NCBI RefSeq assembly: GCF_017741935.1
Contig: NZ_JAGHMH010000005.1
Location: 1 to 64,000 of the forward strand
DNA length: 64,000 bases
From: Rhizobium sp. 16-449-1b
GTDB lineage: Bacteria; Pseudomonadota; Alphaproteobacteria; Rhizobiales; Rhizobiaceae
Reading direction: 5' to 3'
The position numbers were made by a program, and so were the translations under genes. This document shows positions 62,854-64,000 of this stretch, piece by piece. Every line of letters starts with the position of its first letter. Positions within the stretch are counted from its first letter, which is position 1. The notes under the pieces were generated by a model that saw only the letters and a program-made list of their open reading frames with translations, did no database searches and was not told the origin of the DNA.

Positions 62854-63152
62854 GCGCGAGCTCCTTCGGCATGCAATGGCTTGGAACAGTCGCGCAATGA
62901 AGGGTCACTGCCGGACGGACAAGCGGAAAATGAGGGAGATGGAGCGCCTGCTCCAACACGGTATTAATTTACGATTTGTCGGGAGGCGTCATGTGCGTTT
63001 TATGCAGCGCAGCATCCCGCCTGGCGCATACGTAGGCGGCGTGCCGGCTGAACGCGCGCGTAACGGCGTCATTTGACATGCCATCTGCTTGAAATTGCAC
63101 GGTGAGCAACCATGTCTAAGCAGCGCGTCAGCCGATGAATAACGGGAACTCG
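62854..63152. other. Intergenic region without recognised features (299 bases)
   Basis: Lies between the divergent MFS and lipid-kinase-like genes. I find no gene, no strong hairpin and no repeat; a short AT-rich stretch near 62960 could be part of a promoter. Confidence 0.3.
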
Positions 63153-64000
63153 ATGAAGCTTATAGGTTTTTTCAACCGCGATGGCGGCACCTTTCGCACG
63201 ACCGACATGGAGGTGTACGAGAAGCATGCGGAACGGGTGTTCCGCGAAGCCGGCCATGATTTCGAGGCGGTGGTCTTTCCGGGCAAGGAGATTGTTCCTG
63301 CCATGGAGCGGGCCGCGCGGCGTGACGATATCGACGGCATCGTTGCCGGCGGCGGCGACGGCACCATCTCGGCCGCATCGTCCATCGCCTGGAAGAATGG
63401 TGTGGCGCTTGGTGTGATCCCCGCCGGAACGATGAACCTGTTTGCGCGGTCGCTGCGCATTCCGCTCGATATCTGGCAGGCGCTGGATGTTCTGGCGTCG
63501 GGCGAGGTCGATCATGTCGATATCGCCAGCGCCAACGACCGCCCCTTCATCCACCAGTTCTCGGCTGGCCTGCATGCGCGCATGGTCCGCTATCGCAATT
63601 CCTACAGCTATCGGTCCCGGCTGGGGAAAATGCGCGCCAGCACCCGCGCGGCCTTCGGCGTCGTGCTCAATCCGCCGGAATTCGAGGTCGAGTTCGAGGC
63701 TATAGGCATCAAGGAACGCCGCAAGGTGTCGGCCGTGTCCGTATCGAACAACCCCTTCGGCGAGAATGCGCTGCTTTACGCTGATACGCTGACATCAGGC
63801 GAACTCGGCTTTTACACCGCCAAGCCCTTGAAACCATGGGGCGTGGCGCGGCTTGCCATCGATCTCCTGCGCGGGAAGGTGAGGGAGAATGCCGACGTGA
63901 TGATCATGCACCCGGCCGAAGTGCATCTGCACTTCCCGAAAGTGCACTCCAAGGCCAATTGCGTCATGGACGGCGAACTCCTGCCGCTCGCCCGCGACGT
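63153..64000 (+). CDS. Diacylglycerol/lipid kinase family protein, 3' end outside window
   Basis: The first 282 residues of a lipid kinase-like protein (DAGK catalytic, YegS/BmrU type) are visible. GIVAGGGDGTISAA near residues 63-76 is the nucleotide-binding GGDGT motif, followed by GVIPAGTMNLFARSLRIP, also diagnostic. The later ANCVMDGE segment carries the conserved Asp-Gly-Glu. ATG at 63153 has GGGAA six bases upstream; an in-frame ATG at 63135 adds six residues with no ribosome site. It probably phosphorylates a diacylglycerol, sphingoid or related lipid at the membrane. Confidence 0.88.
   Translation, partial: MKLIGFFNRDGGTFRTTDMEVYEKHAERVFREAGHDFEAVVFPGKEIVPAMERAARRDDIDGIVAGGGDGTISAASSIAWKNGVALGVIPAGTMNLFARSLRIPLDIWQALDVLASGEVDHVDIASANDRPFIHQFSAGLHARMVRYRNSYSYRSRLGKMRASTRAAFGVVLNPPEFEVEFEAIGIKERRKVSAVSVSNNPFGENALLYADTLTSGELGFYTAKPLKPWGVARLAIDLLRGKVRENADVMIMHPAEVHLHFPKVHSKANCVMDGELLPLARD

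Overview
The window is GC-rich chromosomal DNA from an alphaproteobacterium of the Rhizobiales, most probably a Rhizobium of the leguminosarum/etli type. Evidence for this: the cytochrome c maturation genes sit in the rhizobial order cycH-cycJ-cycK-cycL followed by degP, a two-component pair and glnE; a feuN-feuP-feuQ set is present; a PleC/DivJ-type kinase lies next to glnE; and three kinds of rhizobial intergenic palindromic repeat are recognisable. I see no rRNA, tRNA, CRISPR array or transposase.

1-4514: a class A penicillin-binding protein running off the left edge, a cysteine-cluster protein, a MmcQ/YjbR protein and an HD-GYP protein. 4600-24330: a gene transfer agent (GTA) type capsid and tail cluster in the order of the Rhodobacter capsulatus GTA: g1, g2 large terminase, g3 portal, g3.5-position gene, g4 protease, g5 capsid, g6-g8 connector genes, g9 tail tube, g10, g10.1, g11 short tape measure, g12, g13, g14 peptidase, g15 'megatron', then a small holin-like gene. 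The cluster carries insertions: an endolysin and three small genes between g2 and g3, a RelE/ParE-type toxin-antitoxin pair between g3 and g3.5, a palindromic repeat between g5 and g6, and an antisense MFS transporter between g8 and g9. Gene 1 ends at a TAA after which 56 more coding-like codons continue in frame. An intrinsic terminator stands directly before the tail genes. The endolysin has a TTAA-rich, CtrA-like site upstream.

24400-41230: feuN-feuP-feuQ, a lipoprotein, the ccmI-ccmE-ccmF-ccmH operon (with a 140-bp palindromic element inserted in frame near the start of ccmH), degP, a second response regulator/kinase pair, glnE, and the divergent PleC-like kinase whose upstream region carries five GANTC (CcrM) sites and a TTAACC CtrA half-site.

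41234-64000: pepN, an EamA transporter, a double winged-helix regulator, two small proteins, a divergent uracil-DNA glycosylase-family protein, an Hsp70-like protein, an RND efflux permease with its adaptor, an SDR protein lacking the usual Tyr/Lys pair, ETF-ubiquinone oxidoreductase, a GNAT acetyltransferase, VapBC, an L,D-transpeptidase, MgtE, a quinone-oxidoreductase-like protein divergent from its probable HxlR regulator, an MFS transporter, and a diacylglycerol kinase-like gene cut by the right edge. Several of these point to one theme: cell-wall enzymes, a cell-cycle kinase, CtrA/CcrM-like sites, and a GTA whose lysis gene may share that control.
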